Source: an uncultured Sphingomonadaceae bacterium | Lineage (GTDB): Bacteria; Pseudomonadota; Alphaproteobacteria; Sphingomonadales; Sphingomonadaceae | Direction: 5' to 3' | Assembly: GCA_938016505.1 (NCBI GenBank) | Contig: CALLWN010000125.1 | Span: forward strand, 1-6,869 | Length of the DNA stretch: 6,869 nt | Part shown: piece after piece, positions 1 to 6,869 of the stretch | How the letters are laid out: the number at the start of each line of letters is the position of its first letter | Position numbering within the stretch: position 1 is the first letter of the stretch | The notes under the pieces: model-generated | What the model was told of the DNA's origin: nothing | Seen by the model: only the letters and a program-made list of their open reading frames with translations | The model's database searches: none | Position numbers and translations under genes: made by a program

Positions 1-522
1 GAAGGGCACGCCGAGATCGGCTGCCCCGTCCGAGCGGTCGACGAGCGCGGCGGCGTGGATGACCCGCCCGCCGGCGCCCACGATCGCGGCAATCGCCTCC
101 CGGCTCGAAAGCCCGGTCGTCACCACATCCTCGCACAGGATGACGGGCATGCCCGGCGCCAGCGCAAACCCGCGCCTCAGCTCGAAAACCCCGGCCGGGC
201 GCTCGACGAACATCGACAGGCAGCCGAGCGCGCGGGCCAGCTCGTGGCCGATGATGATGCCGCCCATCGCCGGCGCCACCACCGCCCCGGCCTCGTCCCG
301 CAGTTCCGCCCGCACCTCCTGTGGCAGCTTCGCGGCAAGTGCTGCGCCCAGCCGGCTGGCCCGCGCCGGGTCCATCAGCACCCGCGCACACTGCAGGTAG
401 CGCGCCGAGTGAAGCCCGGAGGAAAGGATGAAATGCCCCTCGAGCAGCGCGCCTGCCGCGCGGAACAGGTCGAGAAGCGCCGCATCGGAATCTGCGGGAA
501 CCGTCGAGGGGTCGGAAGCCAC
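1..522 (-). CDS. pyrE: Orotate phosphoribosyltransferase, C-terminus cut by window edge
   Basis: PyrE joins orotate to PRPP to make orotidine 5'-phosphate in de novo UMP synthesis, in the cytoplasm. The minus-strand frame stays open to the left edge and gives 174 residues; the family is usually about 190-200, so about 20 are missing. Seen: GHFILSSGLHS near residue 29 and YLQCARVLMDP near 41 (family N-terminal signatures), AMGGIIIGHE around 85-94, FVERPAGVFELRRGF around 105-119, and the PRPP loop VILCEDVVTTG at 127-137 with acidic pair E131/D132. This resembles the Thermus/alphaproteobacterial type of PyrE. The loop continues LSS where GGS is more common. No in-frame ATG lies upstream. GTG at 522 gives a natural N-terminus (ASDPSTVPADSD) but has no clear Shine-Dalgarno; in-frame GTGs at 588 and 594 are possible but add atypical sequence. 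Family call is firm, start is uncertain. Confidence 0.93.
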   Translation of the reverse strand, partial: MASDPSTVPADSDAALLDLFRAAGALLEGHFILSSGLHSARYLQCARVLMDPARASRLGAALAAKLPQEVRAELRDEAGAVVAPAMGGIIIGHELARALGCLSMFVERPAGVFELRRGFALAPGMPVILCEDVVTTGLSSREAIAAIVGAGGRVIHAAALVDRSDGAADLGVPF

Positions 523-561
523 CGCGCGGCCATAGACGCACCCATTCCGGTCGTGAAGCCC

Positions 562-588
562 ATTGTCTCGCCCCCCAGACTGTGTCAC
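562..588 (-). promoter_or_regulatory. Weak candidate promoter for pyrE
   Basis: On the minus strand GTGACA (588-583) resembles a -35 box and GACAAT (567-562) a -10 box, but the 15-bp spacer is short. Transcription would begin near 555 and leave a leader of about 30 nt before the GTG at 522. That would exclude the GTG starts at 588 and 594. Matches this partial arise by chance, so this is only a suggestion. Confidence 0.2.
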
Positions 589-604
589 CCGCACCCCAGC
601 ATCC

Positions 605-611
605 GGGGAGG
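605..611 (+). promoter_or_regulatory. Ribosome binding site that decides a GTG start
   Basis: GGGGAGG lies 7 nt before the in-frame GTG at 619 but 16 nt before the in-frame ATG at 628. Standard spacing therefore favours GTG 619 as the start of the CsgG-like gene. Confidence 0.7.
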
Positions 612-618
612 TCTTCAG

Positions 619-1587
619 GTGGGCATCATGCGGTGGGGCGTTGCTGTCGGCGTGGCATGGGCGCTCGCGGCGCCGGGGCCTGTGGCGGCGCAGGTGCGGT
701 CCAAGGCCGGCGAGTCGGTCGAGACAACGCGGGAGAAGCAGCAGGCGGAGCTTCCCGTCTGCCCGCGTCCCATCGGCACCATCGCCATCTCCGAGCCCGA
801 GAACGCCCGGCCGTGGTGGACCGACCTGGGCCTCAGCTCGCCCGAGGCGCTGATCAGGGTCTATGTCCAGCGGTCGCGCTGCTTCCGCCTCGTCAACCGC
901 TCCGATCGCGGCATGGCCGCGATGCAGACCGAGCGCGCGCTTTCCGCCTCCGGCGAGACCCGCCGCGGCGGCACCATCGGCAAGGGCCAGATGGTTGAGG
1001 CCGACTTCACCCTGATCCCCGATATCGTGACCAGCAACAGCAACCGGGGCCGCACCAGCGTCGGCGGTCTCGTCGGCGGCTTCGTGCCCGGGGTCGGCGG
1101 CGCCCTCCTCGGCGGAATCAACGTCAAGCGCAGCTCGGCCAACGTCGTCCTCAACGTCGTCAACAACAAGTCATCCGAAGAGTTCGTCGCCGAGGGCCAG
1201 GCCCGCAAGTCCGATCTCGGCTGGGGCGGCGGCGGCGGCATCTTCGCCGGTGGCGTGCTCGGCGCCGGCGGCGCGCGCGGCTATGACAACACCGAGATCG
1301 GCCAGGTCATCGCGCTTGCCTATCTCGATGCCTACAAGCGCCTCGTCAACGATCTCGGCGGCCTCCAGGAGGCCATCGGCGGCCAGCAGGCCGAACGCGC
1401 CGTCGTCATGAAGAATGCCGGGCGCATGTTCGCGTCCCCGTCGCTCAAGGCCAAGGTGGTGAAGCCGCTCGATGCCGGGGCCATGCTCTACCCCACCGGC
1501 CGCAAGGAAGCCGGCTTCTGGGAAGTGGAGGACGAACTCGGCGCCAAGGGCTGGGTCAGCGAAGTCGCAATCGCAGTCGCCCGCTGA
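619..1587 (+). CDS. Exported CsgG-like protein with C-terminal SH3-like domain
   Basis: The product is 322 residues from the GTG at 619, chosen for its well-placed GGGGAGG; ATG 628 would remove three residues. Residues 4-24 form a signal peptide with a likely cut after PVAA (V22-A24). There is no lipobox cysteine, unlike E. coli CsgG, which is a lipoprotein. Residues about 48-245 resemble the CsgG/HfaB family: IGTIAISEPE at 52-61, PEALIRVYVQRS at 75-86, a Gly-rich segment at about 147-168, a second at 201-221, then YDNTEIGQVIALAYLDAY at 222-239. Residues about 262-322 look like a bacterial SH3-type domain (ending GFWEVEDELGAKGWVSEV). C48 and C88 could form a disulfide. CsgG proteins form outer-membrane secretion channels for curli or holdfast, but many distant members have no known role and no curli genes are here. 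It is divergent from pyrE and convergent with rsh. Family fold likely, function unknown. Confidence 0.82.
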   Translation: MGIMRWGVAVGVAWALAAPGPVAAQVRSKAGESVETTREKQQAELPVCPRPIGTIAISEPENARPWWTDLGLSSPEALIRVYVQRSRCFRLVNRSDRGMAAMQTERALSASGETRRGGTIGKGQMVEADFTLIPDIVTSNSNRGRTSVGGLVGGFVPGVGGALLGGINVKRSSANVVLNVVNNKSSEEFVAEGQARKSDLGWGGGGGIFAGGVLGAGGARGYDNTEIGQVIALAYLDAYKRLVNDLGGLQEAIGGQQAERAVVMKNAGRMFASPSLKAKVVKPLDAGAMLYPTGRKEAGFWEVEDELGAKGWVSEVAIAVAR

Positions 1588-1749
1588 GCGCGGGGCCGGA
1601 AAGGGCAGGCAGGGCAGGGCGAAGGGGGCGGCCACCAGCCCGCAGCGCAACCGCGCCCCACCTCAACCGCCCCCTACCTCAACCGAACCCCACCTCAACC
1701 GACCCCCACCTCAACCGGCCGCCACCGCGCAGCGCAACCGGCCGCTCCT
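1588..1749 (+). terminator. Convergent intergenic region with a candidate Rho-dependent terminator
   Basis: This stretch separates the CsgG-like stop from the rsh stop. No stem-loop followed by a T-run is visible on either strand. On the plus-strand transcript, 1656-1719 has 39 C and 5 G in 64 bases with evenly spaced YC dinucleotides and little pairing potential, which is what a Rho loading (rut) site looks like. GGCGGCC (1627-1633) and GGCCGCC (1717-1723) form a weak inverted repeat around the repeats. The terminator role is inferred from composition alone. Confidence 0.35.

Positions 1750-1756
<7 letters not shown>
1648..1756. repeat. Seven CAACCG cores phased at 16 bp
   Basis: CAACCG begins at 1648, 1664, 1680, 1696, 1712, 1735 and 1751. 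The steps are 16, 16, 16, 16, 23 and 16 bp. The central four copies (1656-1719) are 16-bp tandem units of the form CCCCACCTCAACCGNN, with one C-to-T change in the second. The 13-mer CGCAGCGCAACCG occurs on both sides, at 1641-1653 and 1728-1740. The last core contains the complement of the rsh TGA stop (1750-1752), so the array overlaps the gene's end. The unit length is not a multiple of three and most of it is noncoding. There are no unique spacers, so it is not CRISPR. Confidence 0.9.
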
Positions 1757-3861
<2,105 letters not shown>

Positions 3862-3922
3862 CACGCCAGCATATGGCGCTTTCCCGGGCCAGCGCCAGAC
3901 CCCCGGCCGGTCCCCCGTCAAG

Positions 3923-3952
3923 CCCCGGGCCGGCCGCCGCGCCGGCCCGGGG
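3923..3952 (-). terminator. Perfect 12-bp GC hairpin after the small exported-protein gene
   Basis: CCCCGGGCCGGC (3923-3934) and GCCGGCCCGGGG (3941-3952) are exact reverse complements around a 6-base loop. On the minus strand the stem begins 8 nt after the TGA at 3963-3961, a typical terminator position. No U-run follows (the transcript continues CTTGACGGGGG), so it is either a U-less terminator, a 3'-end stabilising stem, or part of the rsh leader. The hairpin is certain; its role is inferred. Confidence 0.6.
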
Positions 3953-3960
3953 TCCGGCCG

Positions 3961-4599
3961 TCAGTTCTCCGGCGGGGCCACCACCTGGTAGCCGTTCGAC
4001 ACCGGCTGGTAATAGACACCGTTGCACAGCTGATACTGCTGCCCGCCCGACATGACGGGCTGGCACCCCTCCGGCTTGTCCTTGGTCACGCTGCCGATCA
4101 CGGCCGTCACGGCTGCAACACCAGCCGTCACCGCCGCCGTCTTCCCGACGAACTTCAGGAAGTCATGGTCCTTCTCGTCTTCCCAGTAGGGCCGGTTGTA
4201 GTAGCGGCCATTGTCATAATAGCCGTGCCCCGGCCGCCCGCCGACCACCACGGTGTTGCCGGTCACCACATTGTTGCCCTGCCGACCCGGCCGGTTCTGG
4301 CCGCTGCCAAGGCCCGGCTGGCGATTGCCCTGCGGCCGGTTCAGCTGGCCCTGCCCCCCCTGCGGACGGTTCATCTGCGGCCGGTTCAGCTGGCCCTGCC
4401 CCCCCTGCGGGCGGTTCATCTGCGGCCGGTTCATCTGGCCCGCCCCCCCTTGCGGGCGGTTCATCGGCGGGCGCTGGGCGTTGATGTTGGGCCGCGCCTG
4501 GGCAACGGCCGGTCCGGCGCGCTGCGCGGCCGCCGTCGCCGGCAGCGCGATCGCCATCGCCGCCGTGGCGGCCAGCGAGACAAGGGGTCGGTTGCGCAT
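3961..4599 (-). CDS. Small exported Asn/Pro/Gln-rich repeat protein, function unknown
   Basis: The product is 212 residues. Residues 1-25 form a signal peptide with a likely cut after ATAAA, before Q26. Residues 38-110 are low-complexity and rich in N, R, P, Q and G, with three near-identical 15-residue units at 46-60, 61-75 and 76-90 (MNRPQGGQGQLNRPQ type). Residues 121-145 are rich in G, Y and charged residues, including PYWEDEKDHD. Residues 153-171 form a small, hydrophobic Ala/Val stretch that could be a membrane or hairpin segment. The C-terminal domain has C179 and C192, possibly a disulfide, and ends GVYYQPVSNGYQVVAPPEN. The tail recalls DUF6515/RcnB-like periplasmic proteins, but I do not recognise the family firmly. 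ATG 4599 follows AGGAG (4611-4607) at 7-nt spacing; an earlier in-frame TTG (4614) overlaps that site. It is the second gene of an operon with the DUF2092 gene, 11 nt after that stop. Confidence 0.85.
   Translation of the reverse strand: MRNRPLVSLAATAAMAIALPATAAAQRAGPAVAQARPNINAQRPPMNRPQGGAGQMNRPQMNRPQGGQGQLNRPQMNRPQGGQGQLNRPQGNRQPGLGSGQNRPGRQGNNVVTGNTVVVGGRPGHGYYDNGRYYNRPYWEDEKDHDFLKFVGKTAAVTAGVAAVTAVIGSVTKDKPEGCQPVMSGGQQYQLCNGVYYQPVSNGYQVVAPPEN
4330..4464 (-). repeat. Three in-frame 45-bp tandem repeats
   Basis: Three consecutive 45-bp units encode residues 46-90 of the small exported protein. Units two and three encode the same 15 residues; unit one has A instead of Q at position 8 and M instead of L at position 11. 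Each unit contains two NRPQ cores. Since 45 is a multiple of three, copy-number change would keep the frame. Confidence 0.92.
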
Positions 4600-4606
4600 C
4601 GGGCTT

Positions 4607-4611
4607 CTCCT
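4607..4611 (-). promoter_or_regulatory. Ribosome binding site overlapping the upstream stop codon
   Basis: On the minus strand TTGAGGAG holds both the TGA of the DUF2092 gene (4613-4611) and the AGGAG of the next gene, with 7 nt to ATG 4599. Ribosomes finishing the first gene would end on the second gene's binding site, which points to translational coupling. Confidence 0.75.
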
Positions 4612-5399
4612 CAACGTTGCGCGGCTGCCGGCCCGGCAAGGGCCGCAGTGCCGAAATCGACCAGCTCGTCACCCGGGCGCGGCGTGAACCGGAACTGCGC
4701 GTCCGCCACGTCGGGCGCAAGATCCCAGGTCAGGCGCGCCGTGAACGCCGGCTGCGCCGGGTTGGTCGTGTTGACGATCACCAGCCGCAGCGGAAGCGGT
4801 GCCGCACCCTCGGCGATCCAGATCTGGAAATCCACACCGGGCTGGCGGAACGCATAGTGCCCGGCCGGGCGCCCGTCGACGGCGCTGTCGCCCACCCGGA
4901 ACCCCGAGACCGGCTTCGGCGCATCCTCGGTCCCCAGCGTGAACAGGTCGGCGAGCGGCAGCTCGATCCCGAAGTCGTCGGCCGCCCGGCCGACCAGCTC
5001 GGCAACCGTCCCCGTCGCCGGGAACCGCGTCCACATGCCGGCCTTCAGCGCCGCCACGGTGACCGACGACCCGTCATAGTAGAACGCGCGATGGCTCTTG
5101 CCGGTGTCCACATCCACCCGCAGCCGGTCGGGCGCCCGCACAAGGTAACGGGTCGTGACCAGCCCCTGCAGCTTCTGCCCGGAGGCGAAGACGGTCTCGG
5201 TCGCAGCATCGGACCGCACCTCGAACCGCGGCAGCCCGCGCAGGAACGCGCCCATCCGCGCCAGCGCAGCCATCGCGTCCGGGTCCAGCGTCTCCGCAGC
5301 CGGGGCAGCCGGCGCTGCTGCCGGCGCCTGCCCAAGCGCCGGAGCGCCTGCAAGCAGCCCCAATGCCACCATCAGCCCTGGCAGTCCCGGCAATCGCAT
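4611..5399 (-). CDS. DUF2092 family exported protein
   Basis: The product is 262 residues. Residues 1-23 form a signal peptide with a likely cut after ALG (before Q24), followed by an Ala/Pro-rich linker at about 25-36. The rest matches the DUF2092 family as remembered: LARMGAFLRGLPRFEVRS at 46-63, LVRAPDRLRVDVD at 86-98, FYYDGSSVTV at 106-115, ELPLADLFTLGTE at 146-158, HYAFRQPGVDFQIWI at 181-195, PLPLRLVIVNTT at 201-212 and LTWDLAPDVADAQFRFTP at 223-240. The family is uncharacterised; its predicted all-beta shape is like the periplasmic lipoprotein carriers LolA/LolB, so lipid or lipoprotein binding is an inference only. ATG 5399 is preceded by GGGAGAGG (5411-5404), and the signal peptide begins there; the open frame further up (to 5531) lacks family-like sequence. 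First gene of a two-gene operon, divergent from the formylglycine-generating enzyme. Confidence 0.92.
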   Translation of the reverse strand: MRLPGLPGLMVALGLLAGAPALGQAPAAAPAAPAAETLDPDAMAALARMGAFLRGLPRFEVRSDAATETVFASGQKLQGLVTTRYLVRAPDRLRVDVDTGKSHRAFYYDGSSVTVAALKAGMWTRFPATGTVAELVGRAADDFGIELPLADLFTLGTEDAPKPVSGFRVGDSAVDGRPAGHYAFRQPGVDFQIWIAEGAAPLPLRLVIVNTTNPAQPAFTARLTWDLAPDVADAQFRFTPRPGDELVDFGTAALAGPAAAQR

Positions 5400-5403
5400 C
5401 GCA

Positions 5404-5411
5404 CCTCTCCC
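5404..5411 (-). promoter_or_regulatory. Ribosome binding site of the DUF2092 gene
   Basis: GGGAGAGG on the minus strand lies 4 nt (from its last G) to 7 nt (from its GGAG) before ATG 5399. It supports that start over the longer in-frame extension. Confidence 0.65.
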
Positions 5412-5450
5412 GCTTCGACCGCGCGACCCTGCATCCTGCGCCTGCCAGAT

Positions 5451-5480
5451 ATTGTCCCGTTTCGTGCATTTGTTCCACAA
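5451..5480 (-). promoter_or_regulatory. Candidate promoter and operator of the DUF2092 operon
   Basis: The 5400-5635 divergent region holds both genes' upstream signals. On the minus strand TTGTGG (5480-5475) and GACAAT (5456-5451), 18 bp apart, form a weak sigma-70-like pair; transcription would start near 5443, leaving a leader of about 44 nt. This is a locally AT-richer spot in a very GC-rich window. A perfect inverted repeat, TTTGT-TCC-ACAAA (5469-5481), overlaps the -35 box and could be an operator. No equally good plus-strand promoter is visible. Confidence 0.3.
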
Positions 5481-5635
5481 ACCGCGCGCTATCGCTTGTC
5501 TGCAACAGCAGGGCACGGCAAGGTACGGCACATGATGCGGGCCAAGACGTCATGGCAGATCGATCCCGCCCACCTCCGGCGCGACCCCCGGGCGGCCGTC
5601 CACCGCCGTCCCGTTCCAGCGCCCGGCCTCCCGCC

Positions 5636-6619
5636 ATGCCCGCCGCGCGCCTGAACCGCACCAGCCCGGATCCAGCGGGCGGCACAGCGCCGGCGCGGGA
5701 CATGGTCTGGCTTCCCGGCGGCACCTTCCGCATGGGCTCCGACCACCACTATCCCGAGGAAGCGCCAGCCCATGAGGTGACCGTCGCCGGCTTCTGGATC
5801 GACCGGACCCCTGTCACCAACCGCCAGTTCGAGGCCTTCGTCGCCGCCACCGGCTACACCACCGTCGCCGAGATCGCGCCCCGCGCCGAGGATTATCCCG
5901 GCGCGCTCCCCGAACTCCTCCAGCCCGGCAGCCTCGTCTTCACGCCAACGCCCGGCCCGGTCCGCCTCGACGACTGGACCCAGTGGTGGCGCTGGATCTT
6001 CGGCGCCGACTGGCGCCACCCCACCGGCCCCGGCAGCAGCCTCGACGAGCTTTGGGACCACCCCGTCGTCCAGCTCGCCCTCGCCGATGTCGAGGCCTAT
6101 TGCGCCTGGGCCGGAACCGAGCTCCCCACCGAGGCGGAGTGGGAATATGCCGCCTGGGGCGGCAACAGCGGCCACGAATTCGCCTGGGGCGATGACCTCG
6201 AGCCCGGCGGCCGCCACATGGCCAATGTCTGGCAGGGCCCCTTCCCGCACGCCAACAGCGGCGCCGACGGCTTCATCCGCACCTCGCCGGTCGGCCACTT
6301 CCCCGCCAACGGCTTCGGCCTCTTCGACATGATCGGCAATGTCTGGGAATGGACGGCCGACTGGTGGACCGCGCGCCACGCCCCCGCCCGCTCCTGCTGC
6401 GGCTCCGACCGGGGCCGCCTCGACCCCCGCGCCGCCAGCATCGACCCGGCGATGCCCGACATCCCCATCCCCCGCCGCGTGCTCAAGGGCGGCAGCCATC
6501 TGTGCGCGCCCAGCTACTGCCGCCGCTACCGCCCGGCCGCCCGCCACGCCCAGGCCATCGATTCGGCCTCGACCCACATTGGCTTCCGCACCATCCGCCG
6601 CACCCCCGCGCCCGCCTGA
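5636..6619 (+). CDS. Formylglycine-generating enzyme (SUMF1/FGE family)
   Basis: This enzyme oxidises a cysteine in the CxPxR motif of type I sulfatases to formylglycine, using copper and oxygen. The 327 residues are typical. Seen: MVWLPGGTFRMGSD at 23-36, EAPAHEVTVAGFWIDRTPVT at 42-61, LPTEAEWEYAAWGG at 163-176, FAWGDD at 182-187, GNVWEWTADWW at 234-244, CC at 254-255, and the catalytic end KGGSHLCAPSYCRRYRPAAR (284-303) with C290 and C295 in the C-x4-C spacing of true FGEs, then STHIGFR (312-318). That spacing separates it from sulfatase-modifying-domain proteins lacking the pair. T319 replaces the usual Cys after IGFR. There is no signal peptide, so it should act in the cytoplasm. Start: ATG 5636 lacks a good binding site, but the extension from ATG 5552 is Pro/Arg-rich with unbiased third positions and looks noncoding; ATG 5702 would trim the conserved start. 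No sulfatase is in the window. Confidence 0.9.
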   Translation: MPAARLNRTSPDPAGGTAPARDMVWLPGGTFRMGSDHHYPEEAPAHEVTVAGFWIDRTPVTNRQFEAFVAATGYTTVAEIAPRAEDYPGALPELLQPGSLVFTPTPGPVRLDDWTQWWRWIFGADWRHPTGPGSSLDELWDHPVVQLALADVEAYCAWAGTELPTEAEWEYAAWGGNSGHEFAWGDDLEPGGRHMANVWQGPFPHANSGADGFIRTSPVGHFPANGFGLFDMIGNVWEWTADWWTARHAPARSCCGSDRGRLDPRAASIDPAMPDIPIPRRVLKGGSHLCAPSYCRRYRPAARHAQAIDSASTHIGFRTIRRTPAPA

Positions 6620-6655
6620 GCCTTGCCCTGCCGGTGCCGGCGGCGCGCCGGCTCA
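6617..6655. terminator. Candidate bidirectional terminator between convergent genes
   Basis: TGAGCC (6617-6622) and GGCTCA (6650-6655) are exact reverse complements, and each carries one gene's stop codon. Nested inside, GCCGGC (6636-6641) and GCCGGC (6647-6652) pair around a 5-base loop. The stems overlap, so only one forms at a time. There is no T-run. With only 33 bp between the stops, a shared terminator is plausible but unproven. Confidence 0.35.
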
Positions 6656-6869
6656 GCCCTTCGGGAACAGGAAGGTGGCAATGAAGCGCAGCCCCCAGTC
6701 CGGTCCGCCAGCGGGCGACACCGCGTAGACGCGCACCCCGCCGCCAAGCGACACCGGCTGGCGGCCGATCTTGACCAGCTGCGTGACTGCAAGGTTGATC
6801 GGCACCAGCGACACGTCGTTCACCCAGTCATGGGTCGTCTCGGTGTTGATGGAGAAGGTCGTCGCCTTC
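6653..6869 (-). CDS. Outer-membrane transporter-like protein, C-terminal fragment
   Basis: Only the last 71 residues are in the window; the N-terminus lies beyond the right edge. The sequence has alternating polar/hydrophobic stretches typical of beta-barrel strands: VSLVPINLAVTQLVKIG (19-35), PVSLGGGVRVYAV (38-50), the turn SPAGGPDWG (51-59) and a closing strand LRFIATFLFPK (60-70) before a final Gly. The VPINL...VKIG.QPVSL.GG...GGPDWGLRF pattern is what I recall from proteins annotated as 'transporter' or 'neuromedin U', putative outer-membrane barrels of unknown substrate. Such genes are sometimes found beside sulfatases. The gene converges on the formylglycine-generating enzyme gene, 33 bp from stop to stop. 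Family call is moderate because so little is visible. Confidence 0.65.
   Translation of the reverse strand, partial: KATTFSINTETTHDWVNDVSLVPINLAVTQLVKIGRQPVSLGGGVRVYAVSPAGGPDWGLRFIATFLFPKG

Noticed and set aside
375..563. A 62-codon minus-strand frame with an ATG start overlapping the pyrE N-terminus
   Set aside because: It is out of frame with the clear PyrE sequence and has no recognisable features.
55..618. Upstream extension of the CsgG-like frame through the pyrE region
   Set aside because: It is antisense to conserved PyrE sequence, and a good binding site and signal peptide begin at 619.
3915..3920. TTGACG on the minus strand as a -35 box for rsh
   Set aside because: No acceptable -10 lies 16-18 bp downstream; the nearest AT-rich hexamer (TATGCT) is about 42 bp away.
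5455..5476. GGAAC on the minus strand (5476-5472) as an EcfG general-stress promoter
   Set aside because: The expected CGTT-type -10 element is absent at 16-17 bp downstream.
5552..5635. ATG 5552 as the start of the formylglycine-generating enzyme
   Set aside because: The added 28 residues are almost only Pro, Arg, Ser, Ala and Gly, with third positions lacking the strong G/C bias seen from 5636 onward.
5489..6577. A minus-strand open frame of 362 codons opposite the formylglycine-generating enzyme
   Set aside because: It is Gly/Ala/Val-rich with no family features, while the plus strand has a full-length, motif-perfect enzyme.

Overview
This is a very GC-rich window (roughly 70% G+C by eye) with strong G/C preference at third codon positions. 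PyrE, Rsh and DUF2092 proteins of the types seen here point to an alphaproteobacterium, most likely Sphingomonadales or a relative. That placement rests on remembered family resemblance, not on a search.

Layout from left to right: (1) the 5' part of pyrE on the minus strand, running off the left edge. (2) A divergent plus-strand gene for an exported CsgG-like protein with a C-terminal SH3-like domain (619-1587). (3) A convergent intergenic stretch (1588-1749) with a 16-bp phased repeat array that reaches into the stop codon of the next gene. (4) On the minus strand, a full-length bifunctional (p)ppGpp synthetase/hydrolase, rsh (1750-3861). (5) A perfect 12-bp-stem hairpin (3923-3952). (6) A two-gene minus-strand operon: a DUF2092 exported protein (4611-5399), then a small exported Asn/Pro/Gln-rich repeat protein (3961-4599). 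(7) A 236-bp divergent regulatory region (5400-5635). (8) A plus-strand formylglycine-generating enzyme with both catalytic cysteines (5636-6619). (9) The C-terminal end of a minus-strand outer-membrane transporter-like protein, running off the right edge.

How the genes relate: pyrE (pyrimidine synthesis) and rsh (stringent response) are core genes. In many alphaproteobacteria they lie close together in one direction, and here the CsgG-like gene sits between them on the other strand. The DUF2092 pair looks like an envelope module, since both products carry signal peptides and the second start is probably coupled to the first stop. The formylglycine-generating enzyme would activate a type I sulfatase, but none is in the window; the flanking transporter end suggests that a sulfatase or sulfate-ester locus may continue to the right.

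No clearly new multi-gene system is visible. The most unusual features are the phased repeat array after rsh, the orphan formylglycine-generating enzyme, and the 45-bp in-frame repeats in the small exported protein. No tRNA, rRNA, CRISPR array, insertion sequence or prophage gene was seen.
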